From Thiobacillus denitrificans (GTDB taxonomy: Bacteria; Pseudomonadota; Gammaproteobacteria; Burkholderiales; Thiobacillaceae): 64,000 bases of DNA. The notes beneath the pieces are model-generated. The model had not been told where the DNA came from and made no database searches. It was given only the letters and a program-made list of their open reading frames with translations. Position 1 is the first letter of the stretch; each line of letters begins with the position of its first letter. The stretch is taken from the NCBI GenBank assembly GCA_002403375.1, contig DHHQ01000017.1:128908-192907 (forward strand), written 5' to 3'. The position numbers were made by a program, and so were the translations under genes. Positions 8,171-17,180 of this stretch are shown one piece after another.

Positions 8171-11100
8171 TCGCGTGCTCCGACGGGACCGCAGGGAAGT
8201 TGTGCTTATAGGCGCTCGTATAGAAGATCATTCCATTGGTGTCCTGCCATGGTTCGACAGAAACGAAAACGCGCTGGCGTTCACCGCTGCCCTTGTTGGC
8301 AATTTTCTTCTTGCCCACCAGATGCACAGGGAAAATTTCCTTGTTGTTCACGTAGTAGGGGTTGTGAATCAATCCGATGAGCTGAAAATTCTCACCAACC
8401 CCGCGCAGGCCCTGAAAGGCGTCATTGATGTAGTCCTCGTTGGACAGGTTGGAGAACAAACCATCGAAGAACATGATCCTCTGTGCCCCCTTCAGAGCGG
8501 CGTTGCGTTCCTTCCGGGAACCATACAAGGCTGCGGCTCGGGCGATAGCGAATTCAGCCTGCTTGATCAACCACATCATTGCGAGCGCTGTTTGCTGCCC
8601 AGTTGAAAGGCCTCGATTCGTAAACGGCACCTTGTCATTGCCTCGAATCGATGCGTGGGTGAAGTAGACTCGTGGAACGATGGGGTTGCCGGTTGTCTTG
8701 TCGCGAGCCGAGAAGATCCGTTTATAGATGGTCTCGTGGATCAACCGCTTGTAGTCCGAAATCTTGCGCTCAATCTCATCATTGAGGAGAGCCACCCCAC
8801 GTTCGCGCAGGGTTCGCTCCTTGTCCTCAATTTGTTCGAGCAGCTCGGCGATGATCTGTTCAATCTCGCTTTCGTCAGCAACCGGGGCCTCAATATAGAA
8901 CCTAGCATTAGGGGTCTTTTTCATGACCCGTTCAAGGATTTCAAGACTCAGTTGAGCGTCTCGGGCGAATTTGGCCAGATTGTCGATGGAGGCTTTTTTG
9001 TTGGCTTCCATGGCTTCCCGGATCTTTGCTAGGTTGGCTTCGCTTTCGGTGATCTGGGCTTGGATTGCGTCCTGGGTTTCTTGGATACGCTGCAGCTGCT
9101 CAATAGTCTTCGCTTCTGAAATGGCCGAGATCTCCAATTGGTTCAAGCCACGGATCTCGCCGGACCTTGCACGGTCACAGAACTCGTCACGACGCTGGAT
9201 GTATTCGTCCAACCGCCTCCGCTTGTCCTCGCCCCGCCTCCGGAGTTCGTCGGTGTTGATCTCAAGTTCTTCGATGCACTGCCTCAGGTTGAGCATGGCG
9301 ATCTTGGCATCCTGGACGGTGCTCGGAATCTCACCGGTACAGGCGATACGAATTGTTTCTGCATGCGCCAGGATCTCGGGATCGGAGAACGATGAAGCCT
9401 GCATGAGGTGCAGGATGTCCCCGGAAAACAGTGAAACCTTGCTGTACTGAGCGCGAACCGAGGCAACCATGTCGTGCATCGCCTCCATGAAAGGCGTCAT
9501 GACGGTCATCTCGCCTTCGATTTGGGTAATGTCGTCGCGCGCTTTCGTCGCGGCCTTTTCCGCCTCGCCCCTCTTTCCTTGGGCTTCAGCGATACGGTCG
9601 GCGAGGCTGCGTTCTCCCGAACGAGTGGATCTTAGATACCGTTCCGCGCGCTCGAAATCGATACCCTGCAGGCGCTTCTGGGCCGCTTCAAGGTCTTCGT
9701 CCAGTTGCCGCATTCGGGTGGGGGCTTGCCGCATGAACGTTACGAACCCCTGCGCCTCAAAGCTGATCGATGCTTCCAGGTCGCGCTTGTTGAGCGCGTA
9801 GGTCTCGTTGGCAAGGCGCAGGGCTTCCGCCGCCTTCTTTGCATCCGCATCCAGCGAGCCATCGATCTTCGCCTGCAATTCCTCAATGGTGGCGCCAAGC
9901 GCATTTACTAGGTTATCCAAGTGGTCGAACTTATTTTTTGCTGCTCTATGTGCCTCATCGCCACCCGCTCGGTGGAAGTCCTTGGCAGCATGCAAGGCAC
10001 GCAGGACTTTTTCGGTGGTCTGTTGAGCCAGGGTGTCGAGCCTGTCCTTGATCTGATCCCGCTCCCTCTCTAAGTCAGGGATTACGCTATCGACAAGTTC
10101 ACGGTAGCGTTTCTCGCCTCCCTGCTTGATGTAGCGCTTCATGGCGGAGATCGCCTCTTGCGCCACCTGTGAGGCACGGCGCTCTAACTCTGCAGTCTTG
10201 AGCTGCAGGGCATCTAGACTCTTGGTGGCTTCGGCGTGGACCCGTTCGGAATCCCGCCGGATCGCGTCCTTGGCATCCAGTGCGATCCTGACAGCCTGGC
10301 TTTCCTCGGAAATGGAGTCGAGCTCGATCTGAATGGACTTGTTGCGTTCGGCGAGGCCGTCAATTTCTGCCTGAATCCGTGCCTTCTCCTCCTCGATGAG
10401 CGAGGGGTTGAGCAGGACGGAGACCTGACGGGTACGGCAGCCCGCCCAAATGAAGTGTGCGACCTCACCGGTCTGCCGGATGTCACCGTCCTGGAGAAAC
10501 GCCACCAAGGCCGGTTTGACGAAGATTGGCACCGTAAGCTTGAACTGCTCCAACAACTTAGCGGCTTTGCCGGCCGTCTCGATCGAATCGATGACCGGGG
10601 CGGACAGGAAGGCTGAGAAGAGGGTAAGGCATTGCTCAAGCTTGCTACTCTGCACCGTCCTGGATGCCAGGTCGTGTAGTCTGTCGAACACGATGCCGTT
10701 CTCGCCGAGCAGCTTGAGGGCCCTAGCGTAGACGCGGTCGTCAGCCGCCCCGAAGGCAGCCAGGTCCTTCAATTCACCATCGAGATCGCTAATCCGTTGC
10801 ACATTGCCGCCCCGCTCCTCGGCCAGCTCTCGACGACGCTCAGCCGTTCGGGCGAGCCATTCATCTGGGGAAATACTGGGATGGCTCTCTCGGAAAAGGG
10901 TCAGGGCTTCGACCAGGGGTTGATGTTCCGTAACGAGGCCCTCTTCGACGCCGATCGCCTCCATGTGATTTTTGAGATCCATGGAGGGATTGAGTGTTTC
11001 GGGGTCCGCTTCGCCGAAGACCTCACCAAACAGCCGGGTCTTCGGCTGGAGTTCGAATAATGCCTGCTTCTTGGCGTAGGCGTCTTGGAGCAGGCGATCA

Positions 11101-13172
11101 TTCTTTTGCCATGACTCCTGCTTGGATTTCATTTCGCCCTGCGGATCCAGTGTCATGGGATCCGCATCACCGAACACCTCTCGGAAGGCTGCCATACCTG
11201 CGGCCAGTCCCTCCAGCTTGTCTAGGTGCTTTTGGGCTTCGTTAAGGTTCTGGCCCTCCTGCCCGAGCTCCTTGCGCTTAGCACGAAGGGAGTCGGTGGC
11301 CTCATTGAGCGCACGCCCGGCCCTCGCGTTTGCTGCCGCCGCTTCGGCATACCGGCTGTTCAGATTCGCCAGAGCGTCAGGTAACGGGAGCAAGCCATGC
11401 TTTTCGGTCAAGGTTTGCCACAATGCGTATCCGTCCTTGCGTTCGCTGCTAAGCCGCACATGCTCCGTGCGCTCCAACTCGACCCGCTTCGCATCTTCGT
11501 CCGCCCACGTGTACGCGGTAGCGGGGGATTCCCAACAGGCTTCTGGGAATTCGCCCTTCCTGGCCATGAAACCCTCATAGGCGATCTGGTTTTCCTCGGC
11601 TTCCCGGCTCTGGTTGATCAGGGCCTCGTATTCTTTTTGGTAGTGCTGTTGGTCAGCTAGGGCCTTCTGCTGCTTACCCTTTTGTATGGCCAGTTCGGCG
11701 TCGTGTCTGCGCAGTCGTTTTCGGTACGGGTTGGTGTCGATCTCGTCGGCCGCGATGCCGAATGCTCGGGTGAGGACATCTGAAAGGCCATAAGCCTTGG
11801 CGCCGGCGAAATTCGTGGCCGCTTCGGCCAGAGCCAACGATTCCTTCAAGCCATAGCACTTGGTTTCATAGCGGCGGCCACCCCGTTTTTGTTTGAGATC
11901 GGCTTTGTTTTCAACAGGTTGCGGAATCTCATGACGGCTATCCTCATCGCCCGCCGGGGAGGTGCGCTTTTTGAGATCGGCTTCTAAATCAATGGCTTCC
12001 GCGTCCATCAGAACAATTGGTAGCTTCAGTTCTCCAGCCCGCTCATTCAGGCGCCGAGTCTCTGTTCCAATCAGTTCAGCCAGCCCGGTATCGGTGATTG
12101 CCACCCCATGTCTCTTATCGATGACCATGTGCCCCAGGGCTGCCAAGACGCGCTTGTCGCTTGCCCACTGGGTTCCTGGAGGAACGGCGGGAATTCCCGG
12201 GAGGGGCGAGGCCACAGCCAAAGCGTGCACAATGGCCGCGTTTCGCGCGAGCGCGTTCATCTCGCGCTCGTACTCTGCGTTGGCAGTTACGACCTCGCTT
12301 GCCTTCTCCAGCACCGGCGAGAATTTTCGAAGAGCCTCCTTCGTCTGATCCAGTTCAAGCTGGCGCCTGTTGATATCCAACAGGGCGTCGGCTGCAGGCT
12401 TCAGCGTCTTGAGGATGGTGTCCTCGAATCCAAGTTCATCTGCATCCCCTTCTGCGCCCATGGCATGCTTGAGCAACTCCGGGGCGACAAATTGCCGGAA
12501 GAAAGCGGTATCGTAGGTTTCCGTGCCTTCCGGCTTCACTTTGGTGATCATCGCCGAGTAGTCACCAGCGCCCTCCAGCTGGAACTCGACGTTTTGAAGC
12601 AGCACCTCGATGTTGGTGAATTGTTTGATTTCCTCCAGCCACTCTGCTTGGCTTCGCCAACGATTCCATTTGGCGCCCGGCATGCCCTCTACAGATTTTC
12701 GAAAGACTTCGTTAGCGATTAGAACGAGTCCGTTCGATTCACGCGTGTAGCAGGGGGCATCCTCCAGCGTGCCTTGGTATGAATAAAAGATAGGATCCTT
12801 GGTGCGACTCCAGCACATACCTACGACGTAGGTGATTCCGGGTATCGCCTCGGGATCCTCGGTTATCAATTCTGTTTGCAGAATGCCCTCATCATGTGGC
12901 CTCTCGACGAACTCGAAGCGTATGTGGGTCCACCCCTTGTCCACTGGGGCAACCCGATCCTCCACTCTGTGTTTCAGTTGGCGATGACGGGTCAGCGTAT
13001 AAAGCCAGGCTTCCGTCAAACTCGTCTTGCCACCCCCGTTGTCAATTTGCATTGCAGTGGGTTGCCCGAACAGGCGGAAGGTCTCGCCGCGGTAGAGTGG
13101 CGCCCATTCCCTTCCTGCGGTGTAGCCCTCGGTGAGGAAGTTGGCGACCTGAATGCGTGAAATTGCAGCCAT
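8163..13172 (-). CDS. jetC: Wadjet protein JetC (SMC-like ATPase, MksB family)
   Basis: A 1,669-residue SMC-type ATPase, the motor of the plasmid-trapping complex. The N-terminal head has the ATP-binding loop IDNGGGKTS (about residues 43-51). The centre is very long coiled coil rich in Glu, Lys, Arg and Ala, interrupted near the middle by a hinge-like region. The C-terminal head has the signature RGLSTGQQTALAMM (about 1505) and a Walker B-like strand RIMFFDGLFSN (about 1550). All ATPase motifs look usable. As I recall, JetC/MksB proteins are more often around 1,000-1,200 residues, so this one appears unusually long. It begins in a TAATG overlap with jetB and ends overlapping jetD. Confidence 0.92.
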   Translation of the reverse strand: MAAISRIQVANFLTEGYTAGREWAPLYRGETFRLFGQPTAMQIDNGGGKTSLTEAWLYTLTRHRQLKHRVEDRVAPVDKGWTHIRFEFVERPHDEGILQTELITEDPEAIPGITYVVGMCWSRTKDPIFYSYQGTLEDAPCYTRESNGLVLIANEVFRKSVEGMPGAKWNRWRSQAEWLEEIKQFTNIEVLLQNVEFQLEGAGDYSAMITKVKPEGTETYDTAFFRQFVAPELLKHAMGAEGDADELGFEDTILKTLKPAADALLDINRRQLELDQTKEALRKFSPVLEKASEVVTANAEYEREMNALARNAAIVHALAVASPLPGIPAVPPGTQWASDKRVLAALGHMVIDKRHGVAITDTGLAELIGTETRRLNERAGELKLPIVLMDAEAIDLEADLKKRTSPAGDEDSRHEIPQPVENKADLKQKRGGRRYETKCYGLKESLALAEAATNFAGAKAYGLSDVLTRAFGIAADEIDTNPYRKRLRRHDAELAIQKGKQQKALADQQHYQKEYEALINQSREAEENQIAYEGFMARKGEFPEACWESPATAYTWADEDAKRVELERTEHVRLSSERKDGYALWQTLTEKHGLLPLPDALANLNSRYAEAAAANARAGRALNEATDSLRAKRKELGQEGQNLNEAQKHLDKLEGLAAGMAAFREVFGDADPMTLDPQGEMKSKQESWQKNDRLLQDAYAKKQALFELQPKTRLFGEVFGEADPETLNPSMDLKNHMEAIGVEEGLVTEHQPLVEALTLFRESHPSISPDEWLARTAERRRELAEERGGNVQRISDLDGELKDLAAFGAADDRVYARALKLLGENGIVFDRLHDLASRTVQSSKLEQCLTLFSAFLSAPVIDSIETAGKAAKLLEQFKLTVPIFVKPALVAFLQDGDIRQTGEVAHFIWAGCRTRQVSVLLNPSLIEEEKARIQAEIDGLAERNKSIQIELDSISEESQAVRIALDAKDAIRRDSERVHAEATKSLDALQLKTAELERRASQVAQEAISAMKRYIKQGGEKRYRELVDSVIPDLERERDQIKDRLDTLAQQTTEKVLRALHAAKDFHRAGGDEAHRAAKNKFDHLDNLVNALGATIEELQAKIDGSLDADAKKAAEALRLANETYALNKRDLEASISFEAQGFVTFMRQAPTRMRQLDEDLEAAQKRLQGIDFERAERYLRSTRSGERSLADRIAEAQGKRGEAEKAATKARDDITQIEGEMTVMTPFMEAMHDMVASVRAQYSKVSLFSGDILHLMQASSFSDPEILAHAETIRIACTGEIPSTVQDAKIAMLNLRQCIEELEINTDELRRRGEDKRRRLDEYIQRRDEFCDRARSGEIRGLNQLEISAISEAKTIEQLQRIQETQDAIQAQITESEANLAKIREAMEANKKASIDNLAKFARDAQLSLEILERVMKKTPNARFYIEAPVADESEIEQIIAELLEQIEDKERTLRERGVALLNDEIERKISDYKRLIHETIYKRIFSARDKTTGNPIVPRVYFTHASIRGNDKVPFTNRGLSTGQQTALAMMWLIKQAEFAIARAAALYGSRKERNAALKGAQRIMFFDGLFSNLSNEDYINDAFQGLRGVGENFQLIGLIHNPYYVNNKEIFPVHLVGKKKIANKGSGERQRVFVSVEPWQDTNGMIFYTSAYKHNFPAVPSEHANA

Positions 13173-13954
13173 TACTTGGCCTCCATTTCTGCATCGGTGC
13201 GTTCGATGAGAATCCCGCTTGCGGCTTCAAACGAGTCCTCCGTGGGCAGCAATGCCTTGAGCTGTCGATCAAAATTGCTCTTCATCTCGTACGCGAATAG
13301 GAGGGTTTGCCTGAATACATCCTTGTCGATCTCTTCAAGGAGGCTCGCGTCAACCATCAACTCGAAAAAGGCGTTGCAGGCCTGTGCGACTGCGCCTTCC
13401 TTTAAGCCGGTCATGGTCTTGTGCACCCGGTCCGTTTCCAGCGTGGATGGGTCGATCTTTCTAACGTGATCGTTCAGATAGTCCCTGACGGCATCGATGA
13501 AGATCTCTTTCGCAAAAGTGGTATCCACCCAGTCCTGCATGGCATTGGGACCACGCTGCCTCCGCGTGTAAAGCAGATCCAGCAAGACGAACCAGAGTTG
13601 GGTGAACCAGGTCTTGGCTTCCGCGTCGCTGTTTATGCCCTTTACCAGAAGCATGCGGCTCACCATACGGTCGGTTCCCCAGAAAGGAGGAACAGCATCG
13701 GCCTTTCTGGCGAGCATAAATACGGTGCCACCCGAGGCAATGCCCTTCGCGTCAAATGATGTGAGGGAGACGAGCTGCAATCCCTGACCGCTTAACATTT
13801 CCTCGAACTGCATGCGCAGAGCGGGATCAGCATTGAGCAGCAGCCCGGCGATCTCGCGCTCTTCCTTGCTGACGGCCCGTCGGCTCGACTTTGTTTCGGC
13901 GATTCGATGTCGTAACAGCCAGGCATGGACGCGCCCCATATCTGAGTTATTCAT
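13172..13954 (-). CDS. jetB: Wadjet protein JetB (MksE-like)
   Basis: A 260-residue protein in the position and size of JetB/MksE, the KITE-type subunit that bridges kleisin and SMC heads. There is little motif-level conservation to point to; segments such as EEREIAGLLLNADPALRMQFEEML and DPSTLETDRVHKTMTGL fit a helical winged-helix protein. The identification rests mainly on order: it overlaps jetA by four bases (ATGA) and jetC by one (TAATG), exactly as expected for a jetABC operon. Confidence 0.8.
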   Translation of the reverse strand: MNNSDMGRVHAWLLRHRIAETKSSRRAVSKEEREIAGLLLNADPALRMQFEEMLSGQGLQLVSLTSFDAKGIASGGTVFMLARKADAVPPFWGTDRMVSRMLLVKGINSDAEAKTWFTQLWFVLLDLLYTRRQRGPNAMQDWVDTTFAKEIFIDAVRDYLNDHVRKIDPSTLETDRVHKTMTGLKEGAVAQACNAFFELMVDASLLEEIDKDVFRQTLLFAYEMKSNFDRQLKALLPTEDSFEAASGILIERTDAEMEAK

Positions 13955-15318
13955 GATTCCTCCACTGCCGTGATTTCGATGTCGGTGAACAAGAACTCAC
14001 CATCTCCGGCAACCTTTTTATCCAACGTCGGGCTGACGCCAATCGTGATGCTTCCGGCAACAGGAATGCTGCTTGGCGCGACAAAGACGCCAACAAGATC
14101 TCCCAGCATCATGTCCTGATCAACCATGAACCAGCCTCGCTCAATTGCATCAGACAAGCGGAGAGGGCCGGACCTGAGGGCGGCGGCAATTTCATGGCCA
14201 TGCTTTTCCAGAAACCTGGCCTTGCCTAGCTCGGAGATGTTCTCAACGGTTTCGTCCATAAAGGACATTGGTGGCACGGAATCGGCCACGGTGCGCAGCT
14301 TGATGGCGCCGATCCCGTCGAGGGCCGAATGGAACGGTGTCTCCAAGAGCATTGGCCCCCACTGCTTTAGCAGGAAGCTCTCTTTTTCGAGAGTAAGCGG
14401 CGAGCGGATGAACTGTGTCGCGGCCGCAAGGAACGAAGGTGGTGGCACCGCCGAACGCTCTCCTTGCAACGCCAGGCTCACCAATTCTGAAAGTAGCCGG
14501 TTGAAGATCACAAGGACTTGGCGAACATGGTTGATCTGGTGACGCATGTAATCAAAGGTGAGATCAGAGTCTGTTGCGTCCTGCCAACGCTCGAAGGCAT
14601 CCAAAACGTCCTTCTGGTCCAATCTGGTTTCGGCCTGCTGAGCGATATCGATGGTTTCTTCGACAACCTGCCGGTATTGATCAAGCCGGTCCAGATATTT
14701 ATCGATTGTCTCCGTTCTACCGACACGCTCCAGCGCTGACCGTACTTCTAGAATCTCGTTGCGGAGTTGTGCAACTATGCCGTCCGAGAATGTCAGGACC
14801 TTTGGGAAATCGTTGAATTCAATGGCATGCAAGAGGTTGTAAGCGTCCCCCCGCAAGTAGGTCGCGTCGCGCGCGGCGTTCGCCAACGACAGCAGCAAAC
14901 GGCCGGATGATGACAGTCTGTACTCGTCCGCGTAATCGGTCTTCTCGAGAAGCGCTGTCTCTCGTTTCTCCGAGTAGCAGACCTTCGCCTGCTGACCCAT
15001 AACGCTTGTTAGATAGAACAGCTCTGAGGGCCGACGAAGTACGTTGAGGACGTACTGAACGTCTGCTTCAGCCGCATCGGGGCGTTCTTCCCTAACCGCG
15101 TTTAGGATGGATGAGAATGGGAGGTAGTCTTGGCTTGCGCTTTGATCGAGAAGCTTCAGTCGGTGAATGACTTGGAAAGCGATATCCAGGTAGACACCAT
15201 CAGCATGGCCGGTTCTTGCTTCCCGCGTGAAATTGGCGGGGCTTCCATACGCGCGGTCGCTGTCATGAAGATCGATCAGCCGCAGGGTGGATGCGATAAG
15301 TGGGATCCAATCCATCAT
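13951..15318 (-). CDS. jetA: Wadjet protein JetA (MksF-like kleisin)
   Basis: A protein of about 455 residues placed and sized like JetA/MksF, the kleisin of the Wadjet SMC complex. The N-terminal half (FQVIHRLKLLDQSASQDYLPFSSILNAV) looks like a winged-helix, followed by a helical region (RNEILEVRSALERVGRTETIDKYLDRL) and a beta-rich C-terminal domain. It is the first gene of the operon. The frame is open from GTG 15324; ATG 15318 and 15315 are the more ordinary starts. A sigma-70-like promoter lies at 15461-15490 inside the right end of the transposon, so the defence operon carries its own promoter. Confidence 0.82.
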   Translation of the reverse strand: MMDWIPLIASTLRLIDLHDSDRAYGSPANFTREARTGHADGVYLDIAFQVIHRLKLLDQSASQDYLPFSSILNAVREERPDAAEADVQYVLNVLRRPSELFYLTSVMGQQAKVCYSEKRETALLEKTDYADEYRLSSSGRLLLSLANAARDATYLRGDAYNLLHAIEFNDFPKVLTFSDGIVAQLRNEILEVRSALERVGRTETIDKYLDRLDQYRQVVEETIDIAQQAETRLDQKDVLDAFERWQDATDSDLTFDYMRHQINHVRQVLVIFNRLLSELVSLALQGERSAVPPPSFLAAATQFIRSPLTLEKESFLLKQWGPMLLETPFHSALDGIGAIKLRTVADSVPPMSFMDETVENISELGKARFLEKHGHEIAAALRSGPLRLSDAIERGWFMVDQDMMLGDLVGVFVAPSSIPVAGSITIGVSPTLDKKVAGDGEFLFTDIEITAVEES

Positions 15319-15460
15319 TACCACGCTGGCGCGTCGGCTTTTGGCTCGTAAGATCTATTTGTCAATTCTTGCCCGCCCCCATTCCTGAAGTCCGCCACGA
15401 TACTGGTGAAGTCGCTCATGTGGTGAGCCACTCGCAACTTTCAACGCTGGATTCCAATAT

Positions 15461-15490
15461 TTAATAGCAAGGTAGCAGCCGGGAAGTCAA
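15461..15490 (-). promoter_or_regulatory. Sigma-70-like promoter for jetABCD-tnpA
   Basis: On the minus strand TTGACT (15490-15485) and TATTAA (15466-15461) are separated by 18 bases, about 150 bases upstream of jetA. The -35 box coincides with the start of a degenerate internal copy of the transposon end (15488-15502), so transposase binding there could affect transcription. Confidence 0.6.
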
Positions 15491-15502
15491 CAGTCAATTC
15501 CG
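15488..15502. repeat. Subterminal copy of the transposon-end motif
   Basis: CAACAGTCAATTCCG matches CAACAGCCAATTCCG inside the right terminal repeat (15544-15558) at 14 of 15 positions, in the same orientation and 56 bases inward. It may be a second transposase-binding site. Confidence 0.6.
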
Positions 15503-15541
15503 AACTTCAAGACGAAAAAAGCGCCCCCACAGAGAGAGCGT

Positions 15542-15565
15542 TTCAACAGCCAATTCCGGATACCC
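15542..15565 (-). repeat. Right terminal inverted repeat
   Basis: Perfect inverted copy of 4949-4972. Between jetA and this repeat (15319-15541) there is no gene, only the promoter and subterminal repeat described separately. Confidence 0.95.
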
Positions 15566-15573
15566 TTATTAAA
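15566..15573. repeat. Target-site duplication, right copy
   Basis: TTATTAAA, identical to 4941-4948. The flanks of the two copies, joined together, give CAAGGGC and GCCCTTG around the octamer, a seven-base stem into whose loop the element inserted. The following bases to 15660 hold no recognisable gene. Confidence 0.95.
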
Positions 15574-15660
15574 ACGCCCTTGCCCTGAATCCGGGGGCAC
15601 CTCATCCAGGCTTGCCCCCCGGGAACACTCGAGCGATCGCGGGGCGCGGCCCCGGCCGGG

Positions 15661-17169
15661 TCAGTCCGCGAACGGATTCCTGACCGGCGGGCGCGGCGCA
15701 GGAGCCGTCGGCGGCGCGACCTGCGGCTGCGGCGTGGGTTTCGCCTTGGGCGCTTCGGTCTCAACCGCGGCTTCGGGCTCGCCGCGGTGGAAGAACACCG
15801 CCGCCATCAGCGCGAAGTAGATCGCGTTGGCCGGGATGTGCCAGTTGTATTCGGTCAGCCCGTGCAGCGCCATCACCAGCAGCCCAAGCCCCGCGCCCGC
15901 CTGCATGAAGCTCAGCGCCCCCCAGCGCGGCCGCCGGACGAGGCGCGGCCAGGCGCGCAGGTAGAGCACCACGAACAGCACGATCACCACCGCGGCGACG
16001 AGGCCGCCCTCGAACAGGTACTCGAGGTAGTCGTTGTGCGCGTGATTGATGAAGCGGGCAAATTCCTCGGGCTGGAAGCGCCGGTAGACCTCGGGAAAGC
16101 TGCCGAGCCCGCTGCCGAAGGGGAAGAACATTGCCGTACCGGCAAGGCTGCTGGCGTAGATCGCCCAGCGTCCGTCCTCCAGCGCGCCCTCGACCGAGAA
16201 GCGCTCGAGCACCGGCGCGAGGCCGATCTGCAGTGCGAGCGCCAGGCCGCCGACGCCGAGCAGCACGGCGAGCTTGGTCGAGCGGCTGGCGCCGAGCTTG
16301 AGGCCGTAGAAGAGCGCGGCGAGGAAGATCCCCAGCATCGCCAGCGTGATCCCCGAGCGCGAGCGGGTGAAGACGGTGCCGAGCAGCAGCGCGAGGCAGA
16401 CCGCGCCGAAGATCATCCCTTGGTTGAAGCGCGACGGCTGTGCGATCGCGCCGGCGAGCCGCGCGACCAGGCCGCGGCGCTGGTAGCGCCGGCCCGCGCG
16501 CGAGCGGCCGACGCGCGACGCGAGCAGGCCGAGCGCGACCGGAAGCGCCATCGCCAGCATGCCGGCGAGGTGGTTGCGGTTGACGTAGGTGCCGACCGCG
16601 GTACCGATGTCGGAGACGCTGGTGCGGAAGGTCGTGCTGGCGCCGCCGCCGAACTGCACGAGGCCGAGGACCGCCTGCACGGTCGCCATCGCGAGGAAGA
16701 GGTAGACGACCCGGCGCAGCGCGGTCTCGTCGAGGCTCACCGCGACCAGGAACACCGCGAGGGGAGGCAAGAGCGCGAGCCATGCCGCTTCTGTCGCGCG
16801 CGGCACCAGCGAGAGCGGCCGCATGCCCGCCGCGTCGGGCGCGCCGAAAGCCGAGAGGCCCTCGGCGTAGAGCGCGTGGCCGGGGAGCGATTGCCACAGC
16901 GAGAACGGCAGCGGCAGCAGCTGCGCGAGCGGCCACAGCATCATGAGCCCGAGCGCGAGCAGGAAAGCCTTCGGCAGGCGCTCGAGAAACACCGGGCGCA
17001 GCAGCGGATAGGCCAGCAGCGGCAGCGCGGCGAGTTCGAGCGTCAGCAGGGGAAGCGGACGGTTGCCGCCCTTGATCAGGGGGGCGAACAGGACGACCGC
17101 GGCGAGGAGGGTGAACGCGAGTAAATCAAGGCCGTCCCGCGAGCCTGCGGGACGGTGGAACCACTTCAT
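15661..17169 (-). CDS. O-antigen ligase/Wzy_C-family membrane protein
   Basis: A 502-residue polytopic membrane protein with about a dozen hydrophobic segments. The large loop region with YASSLAGTAMFFPFGSGLGSFPEVYRRF and NHAHNDYLEYLFEGG (about residues 340-395) is the hallmark of the Wzy_C/O-antigen ligase fold, which joins or polymerises undecaprenyl-linked glycans at the outer face of the inner membrane. The C-terminal tail is proline-rich and cytoplasmic or periplasmic. It is the last gene of the minus-strand exopolysaccharide cluster. The cluster also has an EpsG-like polymerase at 28.2 kb, so this protein may be a ligase or a second polymerase. Confidence 0.8.
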   Translation of the reverse strand: MKWFHRPAGSRDGLDLLAFTLLAAVVLFAPLIKGGNRPLPLLTLELAALPLLAYPLLRPVFLERLPKAFLLALGLMMLWPLAQLLPLPFSLWQSLPGHALYAEGLSAFGAPDAAGMRPLSLVPRATEAAWLALLPPLAVFLVAVSLDETALRRVVYLFLAMATVQAVLGLVQFGGGASTTFRTSVSDIGTAVGTYVNRNHLAGMLAMALPVALGLLASRVGRSRAGRRYQRRGLVARLAGAIAQPSRFNQGMIFGAVCLALLLGTVFTRSRSGITLAMLGIFLAALFYGLKLGASRSTKLAVLLGVGGLALALQIGLAPVLERFSVEGALEDGRWAIYASSLAGTAMFFPFGSGLGSFPEVYRRFQPEEFARFINHAHNDYLEYLFEGGLVAAVVIVLFVVLYLRAWPRLVRRPRWGALSFMQAGAGLGLLVMALHGLTEYNWHIPANAIYFALMAAVFFHRGEPEAAVETEAPKAKPTPQPQVAPPTAPAPRPPVRNPFAD

Positions 17170-17180
17170 TGGTCAGCGGA

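Larger units (their letters stand above)
4949..15565 (-). mobile_element. ISL3-family transposon carrying a Wadjet system
   Basis: A 10.6-kb element bounded by perfect 24-bp inverted repeats (4949-4972 and 15542-15565, each beginning GGGTATCCGGAATTGGCTGT reading inward) and flanked by a perfect 8-bp duplication. Gene order on the minus strand is jetA, jetB, jetC, jetD, an ISL3-type DDE transposase, then a zinc-finger protein. All internal genes are tightly packed. Both ends and the transposase are intact, so the element looks recent and possibly still active. GC content inside is visibly lower than in the flanking housekeeping and EPS genes, consistent with horizontal arrival. Confidence 0.95.
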
